A DNA stretch of 64,000 nt from Triglochin maritima (lineage: Eukaryota > Streptophyta > Magnoliopsida > Alismatales > Juncaginaceae): positions 32,199,741-32,263,740 of the forward strand of contig OY821782.1 in the NCBI GenBank assembly GCA_963682175.1. Direction: 5' to 3'. Every line of letters starts with the position of its first letter. Position 1 is the first letter of the stretch. Below, one piece after another: positions 1 through 10,653 of this stretch. The translations under genes and the position numbers were made by a program. Below the pieces are notes generated by a model, which had not been told where the DNA came from, ran no database searches, and was given only the letters and a program-made list of their open reading frames with translations.

Positions 1-724
1 TGATCCTCGATCCTTGATCCTTGATCCTCAATCGATGCGCTACAGCGGAGACTTCCTCTTGCACCGGAGATGTAGATTTTACAGAAAATAAACATGCTCC
101 TCACATTTGATAAAAACCGACTAGTGCAAGTCCTATGTAAAAACCTCTCATATGCAAATGCAATTATCTAAAGGAAGAAAATTTCGGCTTTTACATACAA
201 ATAAGCCCCTGTATAATAATAATTACATACATTTGTAGTGTCTGATTTGGAACATATAAACTCACAATCCTGCAAAGCAACTCAAGCATCCATGCACGCA
301 ATTGCTATAAACTACAGAATCTAATTTATCAATCATCTAGAATCCTAAACAATTCTTTGAAAAATATTTTGAAATCCAAAACATTTTTCATTCATCCATA
401 GTTCAAAAATTAATTTTGAACCGTTGTCCATCCAATTTCCAATGGAAAGATGAACTGTAGTTTTTCGGTTTTGTTGATTCTCTTACAAAATAATCATTTT
501 TAAATAAAACGAAATTATTGTAAGTTAGACTAATGTCTTAATCTTAATTCTAATAATTACATGGCATGTTTTAAAACACTTAAAATATTCAGACGAATTA
601 TTACAGAGAATTATATCAACAAAACATCCATACACCGAAAAATCGGTAAACCGAATTGTTTAAATCCTAGATGGCAAACTAAATTCGTTTACAACCTTAA
701 ATCATAAGAAAATTGAACCCTAAT
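1..724 (-). other. Leader side of minus-strand Copia element, no recognisable gene
   Basis: This AT-rich stretch lies just inside the primer-binding site of the minus-strand Copia element, so it should be the 5' leader and start of its gag region. I see no open frame or gag motif. The element runs out of the window to the left. What it contains is inferred from position only. Confidence 0.45.
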
Positions 725-736
725 GCTCTGATACCA
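725..736 (-). other. Primer-binding site (tRNA-iMet type)
   Basis: On the minus strand this reads TGGTATCAGAGC, the standard complement of the initiator tRNA-Met 3' end. One base separates it from the CA end of the adjoining LTR. It fixes the element's orientation as minus strand, with internal sequence lying to the left. Confidence 0.9.
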
Positions 737-1201
737 CTGTTGGATTTCATGTTTAATTATACATATATATATTTTCGAAATTTTTATGTATAATAAGGAT
801 CATCTACAATTTTCTACGATTTATTTCATACATGTATTGGTTTGTTTGAATAACTAGTTTTAAAAACTTATTAAAACAAACATGAGTCTACGAAATTCAT
901 ACCTAGAAGTTCTCTAAAACTTCTTGAAGATTCGGAGACGCTGTGGATGCTTGTTGCTGCGCCGGATGCCTCCGAGATTTCACCAAACTCTAAACGAGAT
1001 TGGAGAGAGAAGAGCTAGCCTCTCGATCTCCAATAGAGTTTAGAATCCAATTACTAACCCCTTTAGTTTCCTTGAGAAGATGACCTCTTGAAACTAAATC
1101 TAAACTTAAGAATTTGTGGAAATTTCGTGGAGAATTAAGGAGAGAGATTTTGCATGAAAAACAATGACTTAATTCAACTTAGGAGATAATGAGATAACTT
1201 G

Positions 1202-1210
1202 TATTTATAA
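1202..1210 (-). promoter_or_regulatory. TATA box of the Copia LTR
   Basis: The minus strand reads TTATAAATA, a strong plant TATA match. It lies about 180 bases downstream (in LTR orientation) of the GGTCGACC palindrome cluster, so that cluster would be in the U3 enhancer region. The transcription start would be near 1170. This rests on motif and position only. Confidence 0.6.
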
Positions 1211-1389
1211 GTTCTCTCCAAATTACCTATTCATGTGCAACCTCTTGCCCATGATTTCACGCAAAATTCCATCTAACCATCCATTATTTGATGACAAATA
1301 ATCTTAGCCACGAATTAAATCAATTATGGACCAATTCCATGCATGATTTAATTAATTCTTAAATTAATCCTGCAGAAAACCGTCTCGAC

Positions 1390-1575
1390 CGGTCGACCGT
1401 TTGGATGAAGCGGTCGACCGTTCGTAACAGGAACTGTTCCATCTCAATGTTCTGTCGACCGACCGATTACACTCGGTCGACCGTTCGAACAGATGAAAAT
1501 TCCCTGTTATCGGTCGTGCCACATCCGGTCGACCGTGCCACATCCGGTTGACCGATCAACAGTAAACGGTCGACT
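1390..1575. repeat. CGGTCGACCG palindrome cluster in Copia LTR
   Basis: There are four perfect CGGTCGACCG palindromes, the first at 1390-1399, plus several one-mismatch versions such as CGGTTGACCG and CGGTCGACTG within about 190 bp. The same decamer clusters in two other LTR families in this window (18238-18689 and 55815-56244, with their partner LTRs). Spacing is irregular, so this is not a simple tandem repeat. Confidence 0.9.
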
Positions 1576-2740
1576 GTTTGTGCACAGTTTTGCAGTTGGT
1601 CAAATTTCGGTTAAACCCCTACAACATTTGACATTTCGGGATTAGTAGTAAATTCATAACTTATGTAAAATATTATCCTATGTAATGATAAATCATTACA
1701 CCCCATAATATTTACATCACATATGAATTTAGATTCTAATTATGTTATTAATCACAACATAATTTTGATTTTGCTTGTTCACCCCATGTGTCATATTTTC
1801 TACATGAAACCCGACACATCCTATGAACTCAAAATCCCCATTACTCGTTTCCCAGTTTTGTGGTGTGACCTATGGGAGGATCTAAACTAAGTTGGCAGTG
1901 ATATTAAGAGCTTAATATCACAAGCTATAAGCGGTATCTAGCTACACATTATAGCTCCCAATTAGTTAGATGTCTTAATTCCACTAGAACCAAAACCCGA
2001 TCCAACTAGTGATGGAGTGCACCACTTGTGTCCGCCATTGCCTCATGATATTAAGAATACACACAAAGTAGTATTGTGTCATCTTTGTATTAGTATTCAT
2101 TTCTTGATCTCTTTAAGCTAGTTATAAATATGTGACTTAACTCAAATCACATTTTGCACATTATAACTTTGCTTTATCAATGAGCCCACTAATATCATCA
2201 CTCAATTAAGAGGGGCAATAATAATCTTTTGACTAACTATCTTCTCCAACGAAAGTTATACTTAACCAACTAATGCCTTTACACTACACTCATCGATAGC
2301 TCAAGACACTAGTCTAATTAAGAACTCCTTAGGCGGTCGGATATAAGTCTCATATCAAAGGACCAAGGACACAGTAAAATATTAATGACACGGAAACACA
2401 TTCCTATAACATTTTACTTATTAGGTCAATTCAGTATACAAAAGTAATATCTTCCTCTTTTGTGTACCCGTGTTGTCACTCACTTGTAGAGCTACAATGA
2501 TCTATGACCAACACGACAATCTTAACTCGGTAATTAATGTCCCATGTTAATTACCATGATTGCGAATCTCTTTTGTCTTATGTAAACCAATATCTTTTAG
2601 AGCTCTACGGTTAAGGACCAAGAGCCTCTTCCTCGACACTTCCAAAAGACGAATAACATAAACAAGGAACAAAATGATTTCTCATTCAATTCATAATAAT
2701 TGACATTTAAAAGTAAAACTTTTAGAACACATTTCCTTCA

Positions 2741-2751
2741 ATCTCCCACTT
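2741..2751 (-). other. Polypurine tract of Copia element
   Basis: The minus strand reads AAGTGGGAGAT directly against the TG start of the LTR, the usual position and composition of a Copia plus-strand primer. The same tract precedes the truncated LTR at 4184-4194. Confidence 0.75.
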
Positions 2752-2824
2752 GTTATTAAAGTTTTCTTTCTCATACATACTCAATGCATAAAACAATAAT
2801 AACTAGGGTAAACCCCATTACATA

Positions 2825-3588
2825 TCAATCATCAAGCCAATCTACATGGTTCCTCAATCCCATGGACTCGAAATGCATTTCGCCCTTGGCTTGGGATAAT
2901 GGTTTTGTGAATGGATCAGCTGTGTTGATGTTGGTGTCCACCCATAACAGATTTATTTTGCCTTCGTCGATGAGGTCACGCGTCACGAAGTACTTACGAT
3001 CCATGTACTTCACTTTGTGGTGTGATTTGGGATCCTTGATTTGTGAGATAGATGCACTATTGTCGCAAAATAGCTCTATTGGTCCCTCGCTCGAGGGAAC
3101 TACTCCAAGCTCTTCAAGGAACTTCTTAATCCATACTCCTTCCTTGCTCGCTTCAGCGACAACCATTACTTCGGAAGCAGTGGTTGAGTCGGCCGTAGTG
3201 CTTGCTTCCAACTACGCCAACTCACAGCTCCACCATTCAGAAGGAAGACGTATCCTGATTGCGACCTTCTATCGTTTGGATCACTCATGAAACTCGCATC
3301 CGAGTAACCCTCAGAAATCAATTCCCTTTGTCCTCCATAAACAAGAATCTTATCCTTAGTCCGGTTAAGGTACTTCAGGATATTCTTGACCGCAGTCCAA
3401 TGCTCAGGACCTGCGTTGGATTGGTGACGACTTGTCACGCTTAGAGCATACGAGACATCGGGTCTTGTGCAAGACATCGCGTACATGATCGACCCAATTG
3501 CCGAAGCATATGGGACATCCTTCATGTACTCTAAGTCCTTACGTGATTGCGCACGTTGAGACTTCTTGAGCTGCACACCCATACTCAA
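2825..3588 (-). pseudogene. Copia pol 3' end: RNase H domain, frameshifted, copy 1
   Basis: This is the C-terminal RNase H part of a Ty1/Copia polyprotein, which degrades the RNA strand during reverse transcription. The upstream frame (3588 to 3166) contains the linker with CTRPDVSYALS and YSDASFMSD. The downstream frame (3211 to 2825) contains LFCDNSASISQI and the family signature TADPFTKPL. The switch of frame near 3166-3211, after GGAVSWRS, is a one-base frameshift, so the domain is broken. Reverse transcriptase, integrase and gag are absent because the unit is truncated at 3588, where it joins an LTR piece. Copy 2 at 4268-5031 has the same frameshift, so the lesion predates the duplication. 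Confidence 0.9.
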
Positions 3589-4183
3589 ATCACATTGTGC
3601 ACATTATAACTTTGCTTTATCAATGAGCCCACTAATATCATCACTCAATTAAGAGGGGCAATAATAATCTTTTGACTAACTATCTTCTCCAACGAAAGTT
3701 ATACTTAACCAACTAATGCCTTTACACTACACTCATCGATAGCTCAAGACACTAGTCTAATTAAGAACTCCTTAGGCGGTCGGATATAAGTCTCATATCA
3801 AAGGACCAAGGACACAGTAAAATATTAATGACACAGAAACACATTCCTATAACATTTTACTTATTAGGTCAATTCAGTATACAAAAGTAATATCTTCCTC
3901 TTTTGTGTACCCGTGTTGTCACTCACTTGTAGAGCTACAATGATCTATGACCAACACGACAATCTTAACTCGGTAATTAATGTCCCATGTTAATTACCAT
4001 GATTGCGAATCTCTTTTGTCTTATGTAAACCAATATCTTTTAGAGCTCTACGGTTAAGGACCAAGAGCCTCTTCCTCGACACTTCCAAAAGACGAATAAC
4101 ATAAACAAGGAACAAAATGATTTCTCATTCAATTCATAATAATTGACATTTAAAAGTAAAACTTTTAGAACACATTTCCTTCA
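3583..4183 (-). mobile_element. Truncated Copia LTR (about 600 bp), copy 2
   Basis: This matches the first 600 bp, in minus-strand sense, of the full LTR (2140-2740). It starts at the true LTR end at 4183 and breaks off at 3583 at the sequence ACTCAAAT. The break joins directly to pol sequence. It therefore lacks the TATA box, the palindrome cluster and R-U5. Confidence 0.9.
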
Positions 4184-4267
4184 ATCTCCCACTTGTTATT
4201 AAAGTTTTCTTTCTCATACATACTCAATGCATAAAACAATAATAACTAGGGTAAACCCCATTACATA

Positions 4268-5031
4268 TCAATCATCAAGCCAATCTACATGGTTCCTCAA
4301 TCCCATGGACTCGAAATGCATTTCGCCCTTGGCTTCGGATAATGGTTTTGTGAATGGATCAGCTGTGTTGCTGTTGGTGTCCACCCATAACAGATTTATT
4401 TTGCCTTCGTCGATGAGGTCACGCGTCACGAAGTACTTACGATCCATGTACTTCACTTTGTGGTGTGATTTGGGATCCTTGATTTGTGAGATAGATGCAC
4501 TATTGTCGCAAAATAGCTCTATTGGTCCCTCGCTCGAGGGAACTACTCCAAGCTCTTCAAGGAACTTCTTAATCCATACTCCTTCCTTGCTCGCTTCAGC
4601 GACAACCATTACTTCGGAAGCAGTGGTTGAGTCGGCCGTAGTGCTTGCTTCCAACTACGCCAACTCACAGCTCCACCATTCAGAAGGAAGACGTATCCTG
4701 ATTGCGACCTTCTATCGTTTGGATCACTCATGAAACTCGCATCCGAGTAACCCTCAGAAATCAATTCCCTTTGTCCTCCATAAACAAGAATCTTATCCTT
4801 AGTCCGGTTAAGGTACTTCAGGATATTCTTGACCGCAGTCCAATGCTCAGGACCTGCGTTGGATTGGTGACGACTTGTCACGCTTAGAGCATACGAGACA
4901 TCGGGTCTTGTGCAAGACATCGCGTACATGATCGACCCAATTGCCGAAGCATATGGGACATCCTTCATGTACTCTAAGTCCTTACGTGATTGCGCACGTT
5001 GAGACTTCTTGAGCTGCACACCCATACTCAA
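4268..5031 (-). pseudogene. Copia pol 3' end: RNase H domain, frameshifted, copy 2
   Basis: This is a near-identical copy of the RNase H fragment at 2825-3588, offset by exactly 1443 bp and with the same frameshift after GGAVSWRS. I see only a few substitutions between the copies, for example Gln to Glu in the stretch after TADPFTKPLS and Ile to Asn in the WVDTN segment. It retains CTRPDVSYALS, LFCDNSASISQI and TADPFTKPL. It cannot make a functional enzyme. It is bounded by truncated LTRs on both sides. Confidence 0.9.
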
Positions 5032-5626
5032 ATCACATTGTGCACATTATAACTTTGCTTTATCAATGATCCCACTAATATCATCACTCAATTAAGAGGG
5101 GCAATAATAATCTTTTGACTAACTATCTTCTCCAACGAAAGTTATACTTAACCAACTAATGCCTTTACACTACACTCATCGATAGCTCAAGACACTAGTC
5201 TAATTAAGAACTCCTTAGGCGATCGGATATAAGTCTCATATCAAAGGACCAAGGACACAGTAAAATATTAATGACACAGAAACACATTCCTATAACATTT
5301 TACTTATTAGGTCAATTCAGTATACAAAAGTAATATCTTCCTCTTTTGTGTACCCGTGTTGTCACTCACTTGTAGAGCTACAATGATCTATGACCAACAC
5401 GACAATCTTAACTCGGTAATTAATGTCCCATGTTAATTACCATGATTGCGAATCTCTTTTGTCTTGTGTAAACCAATATCTTTTAGAGCTCTACGGTTAA
5501 GGACCAAGAGCCTCTTCCTCAACACTTTCAAAAGACGAATAACATAAACAAGGAACAAAATGATTTCTCATTCAATTCATAATAATTGACATTTAAAAGT
5601 AAAACTTTTAGAACACATTCCCTTCA
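5026..5626 (-). mobile_element. Truncated Copia LTR (about 600 bp), copy 3, outer end
   Basis: This is the third copy of the 600-bp LTR start. It reaches the authentic LTR terminus at 5626 (minus-strand TGAAGG), after which unrelated GC-rich sequence begins. This is the outer end of the whole Copia array. A target-site duplication cannot be tested because the other end lies outside the window. Confidence 0.85.
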
Positions 5627-5748
5627 GCCTGACCCCACGCCCCTTAGCCTAGGGTGCACCCAGGTCGGGGTGTGACCTGGGTCGGCGACCCGACCTAGGT
5701 TGCAACCCGGGTTGGCCCAATTTGTTTTATGAAATTATTAAAAATCAA
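5627..5748. other. GC-rich inverted-repeat segment
   Basis: A short GC-rich stretch with self-complementary pieces (for example AGGTCGGGGTG and GGGTCGGCGACCCGACC) contrasts with its AT-rich surroundings. It may be part of a small foldback element. No gene is seen. Confidence 0.3.
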
Positions 5749-6890
5749 TTATTTGTATTTGTTAAATAATATTTTATTGATATGTATAAGGGGCATGATA
5801 TGGAAATCCCACTTAAGAGCAAGCTTCTGCAACACAAGGGGAACTACAACACAGTAACCCTCACAGCTTGCCTTGTCCCCACTAGCCACTAGTAAAATCC
5901 TAGCCCTAGAAGAATCACAAGGTAGGTTAGTGAGTTTCACTACCATGGGGTCCAGGAAGCAATGAGTGCTACCAGTGTCCATGGGGAAGTAGATTCTCTG
6001 TCTCATAATCTAACCAGTCACTACCATTGTAGACTCCCTTCGTGTGCGACTGATTGCTTGAATCGAGATCTCAGGCTATATGGTTTCCCCTTCCTCTGGT
6101 ACATTTGGAGTCTCTCCGATCGCCCCAATTTCTTCATTTTTGGTGAGGGTAATGAGGAAGGTCTTGCTGGGGTCACAAACATGGTTCTTGGACCATTTTT
6201 CATCACATTTATAGCACAACCCCTTAACCTTTCTTCTTATCCTCTCCTTCTCCAACTCACTAGGAGTGAAGATGACTACGCTGGGGGGTTTAGGTAGAGG
6301 TGTGGGTCTTGATTTATGGGGATAAACATTTTGAGGAGAGAACTTGCTCCTCCAAGTTATTAACAGAGATTCCTCTCAAATAGCCTAGCTAGCCTCACTG
6401 CCTCCTTAATAGGACTTAGGCTCCTCCACCCTCAATGAACCAGTCAGAATGTTGTGTTTAAGCAAGGAAGTGGATCCTCACCTTAGAGGTCAAACCTCCC
6501 ATCCAAGGCCTCCACCAACTGCTTCCAGTTCATATCCTTGGTATTGCGTCTGATCCACCTGAACCATTTCGAGGTCTTTCCTTCCAAGTATAAGTCAGTC
6601 ATGCATCCGCACCTTCTGATGCTCCGGTGGATGTCAAAGTACACTTCCACCTTGAACACCCAATCTTGGGGTTTTTCCTCGCCAGAGTATGGAAGGAACT
6701 GGACGGGGACAGGTTTAACCTAAAATTACAACGTGTAGGCAGGTGGAGGTAGCCCGCTTCTGCGGTCACCATCCTCGAGAGACTTGGATCTCCAACTCAA
6801 TTCCATCTGGTCGATCCGGCAGTCAATCACCGTGATTTCCTCCTTCAACAAACTCCATAATTGGTCGTACTGGTCTTCCTCCTCCGCCAT
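5749..6890 (-). pseudogene. Ty3/Gypsy gag-protease relic
   Basis: Read on the minus strand, gag starts at an ATG at 6888-6890 (MAEEEDQYDQLW). A zinc-knuckle-like segment, CYKCDEKWSKNHVC, lies near 6175-6220. It is followed at 6006-5749 by an aspartic protease fragment with MDTGSTHCFLD, the catalytic DTG motif of retroviral-type proteases. Gag and protease would form the particle core and process the polyprotein. The frame is broken by stops and shifts throughout, and reverse transcriptase and integrase are missing. The gag ATG lies only about 15 bases from the primer-binding site, as in compact chromoviruses. The clade assignment is a guess. Confidence 0.75.
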
Positions 6891-6904
6891 GGGTGCCAAG
6901 GGTT

Positions 6905-6916
6905 GATTTGATACCA
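6905..6916 (-). other. Degenerate primer-binding site of the Gypsy relic
   Basis: The minus strand reads TTGGTATCAAATC, close to the tRNA-Met complement TTGGTATCAGAGC. It sits between the presumed LTR end at 6920 and the gag start at 6890. Confidence 0.55.
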
Positions 6917-6919
6917 AAT

Positions 6920-7519
6920 TGAGAGTAGTCAGATCTCAACCGGTGGTGAGGTGGTTCGATTGACGGCGTCAACGAGTGTAATGCGTTGTGACTATCGAGG
7001 AACGGGCGGCCAAGAAAAGATGAAGGGTAATAGGGAAATTTTGAGTTTTGAGCCCTCAAGAGCTCCAATATACAAACCCTAATTTTTAGTACCAAAATCA
7101 GATCCAACCCAATTCGGGTTGTTGCGTCTTATTTATAGTAGTTTGAATAAACAGGAAAAATTGTTAGAACTGTTATGACGTGTATGTCACGTCGATTACA
7201 ATAATAAAAAACCCAATGAAAAATCCCCAAATTCCAGCTACCGTGTCGGGGAGGATGATGAACAATGGCCCAACGAACTCTCCAGTGGGCCCCCGTTCAG
7301 TTGGCTTTAAACCTTGGCCATTGGATTGCAACCGACTTGATTTGGGTGATTATAATGCGACCGTTGGATGTCTTTAAGTCACATGCTCTGGACCGTTTGA
7401 TACAAGCAAGTCAGGTTGAGGTTGGGGGGAAGAAACCTGACCCAATTAAGAGGTGGTTTTGTTAGTTGGAGCTATCATAATCATTTTCATTTTAATTATA
7501 AATTAGGTTCTCATGACAC
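6920..7519 (-). mobile_element. Probable 5' LTR of the Gypsy relic
   Basis: The segment runs from TGAGAG at 6920 to CATGACA at 7519 on the plus strand, which makes a TG...CA unit of about 600 bp next to the primer-binding site. A minus-strand TATA box, CTATAAATA, lies at 7130-7138. The outer boundary is inferred from the dinucleotide and is not confirmed by a partner LTR. Confidence 0.5.
7130..7138 (-). promoter_or_regulatory. TATA box in Gypsy relic LTR
   Basis: The minus strand reads CTATAAATA, about 220 bases upstream of the primer-binding site. The position fits the U3/R boundary of a short chromovirus LTR. Confidence 0.5.
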
Positions 7520-8440
7520 ATGTGGAATTTCAGACACCAACATTGGCTTGAAGAAATGCTATGTGTAGAAGGAGATGTGGATAATTTTTTTGCTACACAA
7601 GATCTGGTTCATCATAGGAGACAACTATTTCTAGGCAGACCACGACAACACTTTCATCAGTACGAGAAAGAGCATGAAGGTTCCAGGCATATTGATGAAA
7701 GTCAATGTCAGCATTCAAACCACTAGCTTGTAGGGATTAATTTTTTTCCTAGTTAGCCTCACTTGGTTTTTTCATTAATCCTTCGGTTTCACTGTGGTCT
7801 ACAAACGTTCTGTTTACCACACTCGTTAAATCCATATCGGGTTTAACAAACTTTGTAAAACATTATTTGTGATTCTACAAAATGCATGTGGTTTTGAGAT
7901 AAAAAAAGGGCCAGAACTTACCAATCTGTCACCAATTTTTATGCTTATCCTCACGGAGTGAACTACATACCATACAAACACCACCATCAATAGTTGTCTC
8001 CACAAAGCGATACGGTATCCCTGTTTAAGCCTGTTGTTGGGTCTCTAGTTCCTGCCTAATTTTTTTGGGGTTTGGGCTTGCAAAGCAGCAATATTGAATA
8101 TTTGCACATGCGAATGGATAATTTGTTGTTATATACTTCCCAATCAGAATATGTATCTTGGTCCACATGCTAACATTTGGGTCCCACTTCCGTTATAAAA
8201 TTTGTTAGCTTTATAATAAAATCATGCAAAATTTGCATCCCGACCCAAACAAAATCATTACATTCAATTAACGTTCTTAAATGTTTTTAACTTGTTACAT
8301 TACAATAAAATAATTGAATCATACTTTCACATTTGGATCCCATGCTTTTCTATTATTTTGTTTCTGAAAGTGTCATTCTTCTTCCTAAATTAAAGTTGAC
8401 ACCAACGCAAACCTAAGCCAATCGTAACTTTGATTTGGTG
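7520..8440. other. AT-rich intergenic stretch, nothing recognised
   Basis: I see no coding homology, RNA gene or clear repeat. The short open frame at 7520-7726 has no family resemblance I can name. Confidence 0.5.
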
Positions 8441-8909
8441 ATGGCCGCAACATCGGGGTTGACGACATCGAACTCGTCATCAAAGAGCTTGGATCTAGCA
8501 GTCAACGTGCTTGGGTCCAGCAGCGTGGTGCTCCCTTTTCTACCTAACCTCTACGCTCAGTCCATGAACATGGACAACCTCCTCCACAACATCTACTATG
8601 AAAACCCCAGTGAGATTACGCCAGAGACAAAGCCCGAGGTGAGGGTCTCGGCAATGGCGTTGGAGGCCTACTTGGCGAGGGCCAGGGTCGGGGAGGAGAC
8701 AAAGTAGGTGGAGGAGATAGCGAGCGTTCTAAGGTTTGGTCGAGAGGAAGGGGGAGAGGGAGGAGGCGAGTGCAAGTCGATCAGGCGGATAAGATTGTGC
8801 AGCGGAGGCAGAGTGTGATCAAGTGCTCAAAGGTTGAAGATGCTGCGGAGATGTGGCTGGAGATGACGAGTCGAATAGCGACATGCAAACTCCAACTAAG
8901 CGACTGAAT
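8441..8909 (+). pseudogene. ABI5/DPBF-like bZIP transcription factor relic
   Basis: From ATG 8441 the open frame encodes 88 residues with SMNMDNLLHNIYYENP. This resembles the first conserved phosphorylation motif of the ABI5/ABF group (SMNMDELLKNIW-like). Later VSAMALEAYLARARVG resembles the conserved TLEDFLVKAGV-like motif. After a stop at 8705, another frame carries QVDQADKIVQRRQSVIK, which resembles the start of the bZIP basic region (DKVVERRQRRMIK). The DNA-contacting NRESAARSR stretch and the leucine zipper are not found. Intact relatives bind ABRE elements in abscisic-acid signalling. This copy is intronless as far as visible, frameshifted and truncated, so it is probably a dead fragment. 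Confidence 0.55.
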
Positions 8910-9217
8910 AAATTTGTCAAAACTTCCTGTTGTCTAGGAAAATTATGATGTTTTCTTGTTGAATGTTGAGTTTTAATTAATTTTGAACATCCTTGGTTGT
9001 GATTTTGGTTCTAATGTCTTCGTTGTTATGTTAGAACGTTGGATGTTGGAAATGGACTTCCAAAAATCCATTGTTGGATTTCTGGAGTTACAAAAACACA
9101 CAATTTTGCACCCATTAAATAAAGGGAACTAAGGATTCCGTCTACGTTTTTCTCACTTTACCGGTACCAAAACCACGAAAAATGTTGGACGAAGTGTTTG
9201 GATCCGGTGAAGTAAGC
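8910..9217. other. Unannotated spacer
   Basis: No gene or repeat is recognised between the bZIP relic and the plant-mobile-domain relic. Confidence 0.5.
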
Positions 9218-9605
9218 CTAGCTAAAAAAATCGTCTCGGGCGTCTGTGTAAACCGCCGCCCCCATGGTGGGGGCGTCATGCAACGTGATCGTCATCTCTC
9301 CGAAAGAAAATTGGAAAAAGTTGATGTCAGTCTGCCACCGCTCCACAAACGCAGAAGTCAATGACATGTCAAGGCAAGGGAACATGTTGTAAGGCAAGTG
9401 ACCCAATCCGCTATCAGTAATGACTCACGTGATATCATCATTCAAAACTGAGCACTAACCCTGTAATGTAGTACAGACTCTGTGCCGATTATGACACTTT
9501 AGAACCTTCCGATCCTCGCCCTCCAAGATGCGTCTGGCGATGTGGCCTCCAAAACTCGGAATGACACTGCCATCTAAAGGACCACCGGGCATCACACCAG
9601 TCACC
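9218..9605 (-). pseudogene. Plant mobile domain (MAIN-like) protein fragment
   Basis: The minus strand encodes, near 9480-9605, a segment beginning MPGGPLDGSVIPSFGGHIAR. At 9420-9218 it encodes LPYNMFPCLDMS and AFVERWQTD followed by FGEMTITLHD. This order (GGP...SFGGH, then ALVERW...FGEMTITLxD) is typical of the plant mobile domain found in MAIN-like nuclear proteins and in many transposons. Only the N-terminal part is present. The expected continuation LLGLPVDG is replaced by other residues before a stop. The coding part ends about 60 bp from a solo LTR, which may have disrupted the locus. Confidence 0.6.
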
Positions 9606-10637
9606 ATCTAAGAATCATCGTCAACCCTATTCTTCTTCTGAGCTTGGGCATCTGCAGTGCACGTGTAAGACTCGCTCCCATGCTTTAATAATAATAAGTC
9701 CACTATCCGCGGTTATGCATAATTGACTTCTTGGAATGTCAAATTGTGTTATGGCATGTTTGTTTGAGTAGATTTGATCAGATTTCTTGTTGCTCGATCA
9801 GTGCGACACATCGGGCAAGCACGCGGTTGTTTGACTCGATCAACTCAATTTGGGTTCGAGTGAGTGTAGGGTCGGTTTTGGGCTAAACCTGTGTTGAAGT
9901 GGCATGGAATTGGAAGTGCTGCATTAGGGTTTGGATGTGCATTTTCATGGCTTTTGGGATGTCTTTGCTGGTGCCATTTTTGGCATGTGTTGAGGTGGCT
10001 TGATTAGCCATGAAGGCTTGGAAATTGAAGAGTCCAAGCAAGCTAACAAAAATGCTCTCCCACCAGCCAACCCTTGCACACCTCTTCACCTCCCACATAT
10101 CTCCTCCACCTCTTCCACTCCTCAGCCACATGGTTAGGCCACTCAAGTGGTGTTCCATCAAGCTTCAAATCCAGCGAGGCTAAAAGCGCATCTTGTGCAA
10201 CCTGTGGTGCGTCTAGAAGTTTGGTGGGCAAAATCTCCGGCTAATTTCAGGCAACTTCCTTGTTAATCAGGTATGCTCCTATCCCTTGAAGAGTTTTATG
10301 GGAGGGGATGTTGGCTGGAGGGGCCAACCAAGATCAGGTGGTGGCTGGTGCAACGGTTGCACCACCAACCGATTCCCTTCTAGCATGCGCAGGGAGCATG
10401 CGCTAAATGGGGCTGGTTGTGGGGCAGCCAAAGCGGCCGGACCTCCAGCGAGCTCCAGTGAGGTCCAACCATAGGTGAAGGTGTTCCTTCGGGGCTGAGT
10501 TTGAGGGTGGCCACAGATCTGGTTGGGTGTGGCTGGTGCACACAAGATCCACTAAGGTTTGCCTTCAACCCTTTTGACACCTAGCTTTGGACGGCTGGCT
10601 GGTGCAGCCATTCCATATGGTGGCTGGGGTCAGGAGA

Positions 10638-10653
10638 GGGGGGGGGGGGGGGG
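10638..10653 (+). repeat. Homopolymer G16
   Basis: Sixteen consecutive guanines followed by TGGGG could fold as a G-quadruplex. The run may also be a length-variable or error-prone sequencing position. Confidence 0.9.

Larger units (their letters stand above)
738..2740 (-). mobile_element. Complete LTR of a Ty1/Copia retrotransposon, 2.0 kb
   Basis: On the minus strand the LTR starts TGAAGGAAATG (2740) and ends ATCCAACA (738), a TG...CA unit. A primer-binding site lies on one side (725-736) and a polypurine tract on the other (2741-2751). One LTR therefore sits between the 5' leader of one copy and the 3' end of another, the arrangement expected of a tandem head-to-tail element. A minus-strand TATA box lies at 1202-1210. 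Upstream of it, at 1390-1575, is a cluster of CGGTCGACCG palindromes. The superfamily comes from the RNase H sequence next door. Confidence 0.85.
2140..5626. repeat. Tandem array of truncated LTR plus RNase H, period 1443 bp
   Basis: Equivalent positions recur at an offset of 1443 bp (2140, 3583, 5026). The array consists of LTR-start, RNase H end, LTR-start, RNase H end, LTR-start. The junction between pol and truncated LTR is the same in both units and occurs at the octamer ACTCAAAT. The copies are almost identical, so the amplification is recent compared with decay of the open frames. Confidence 0.9.
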
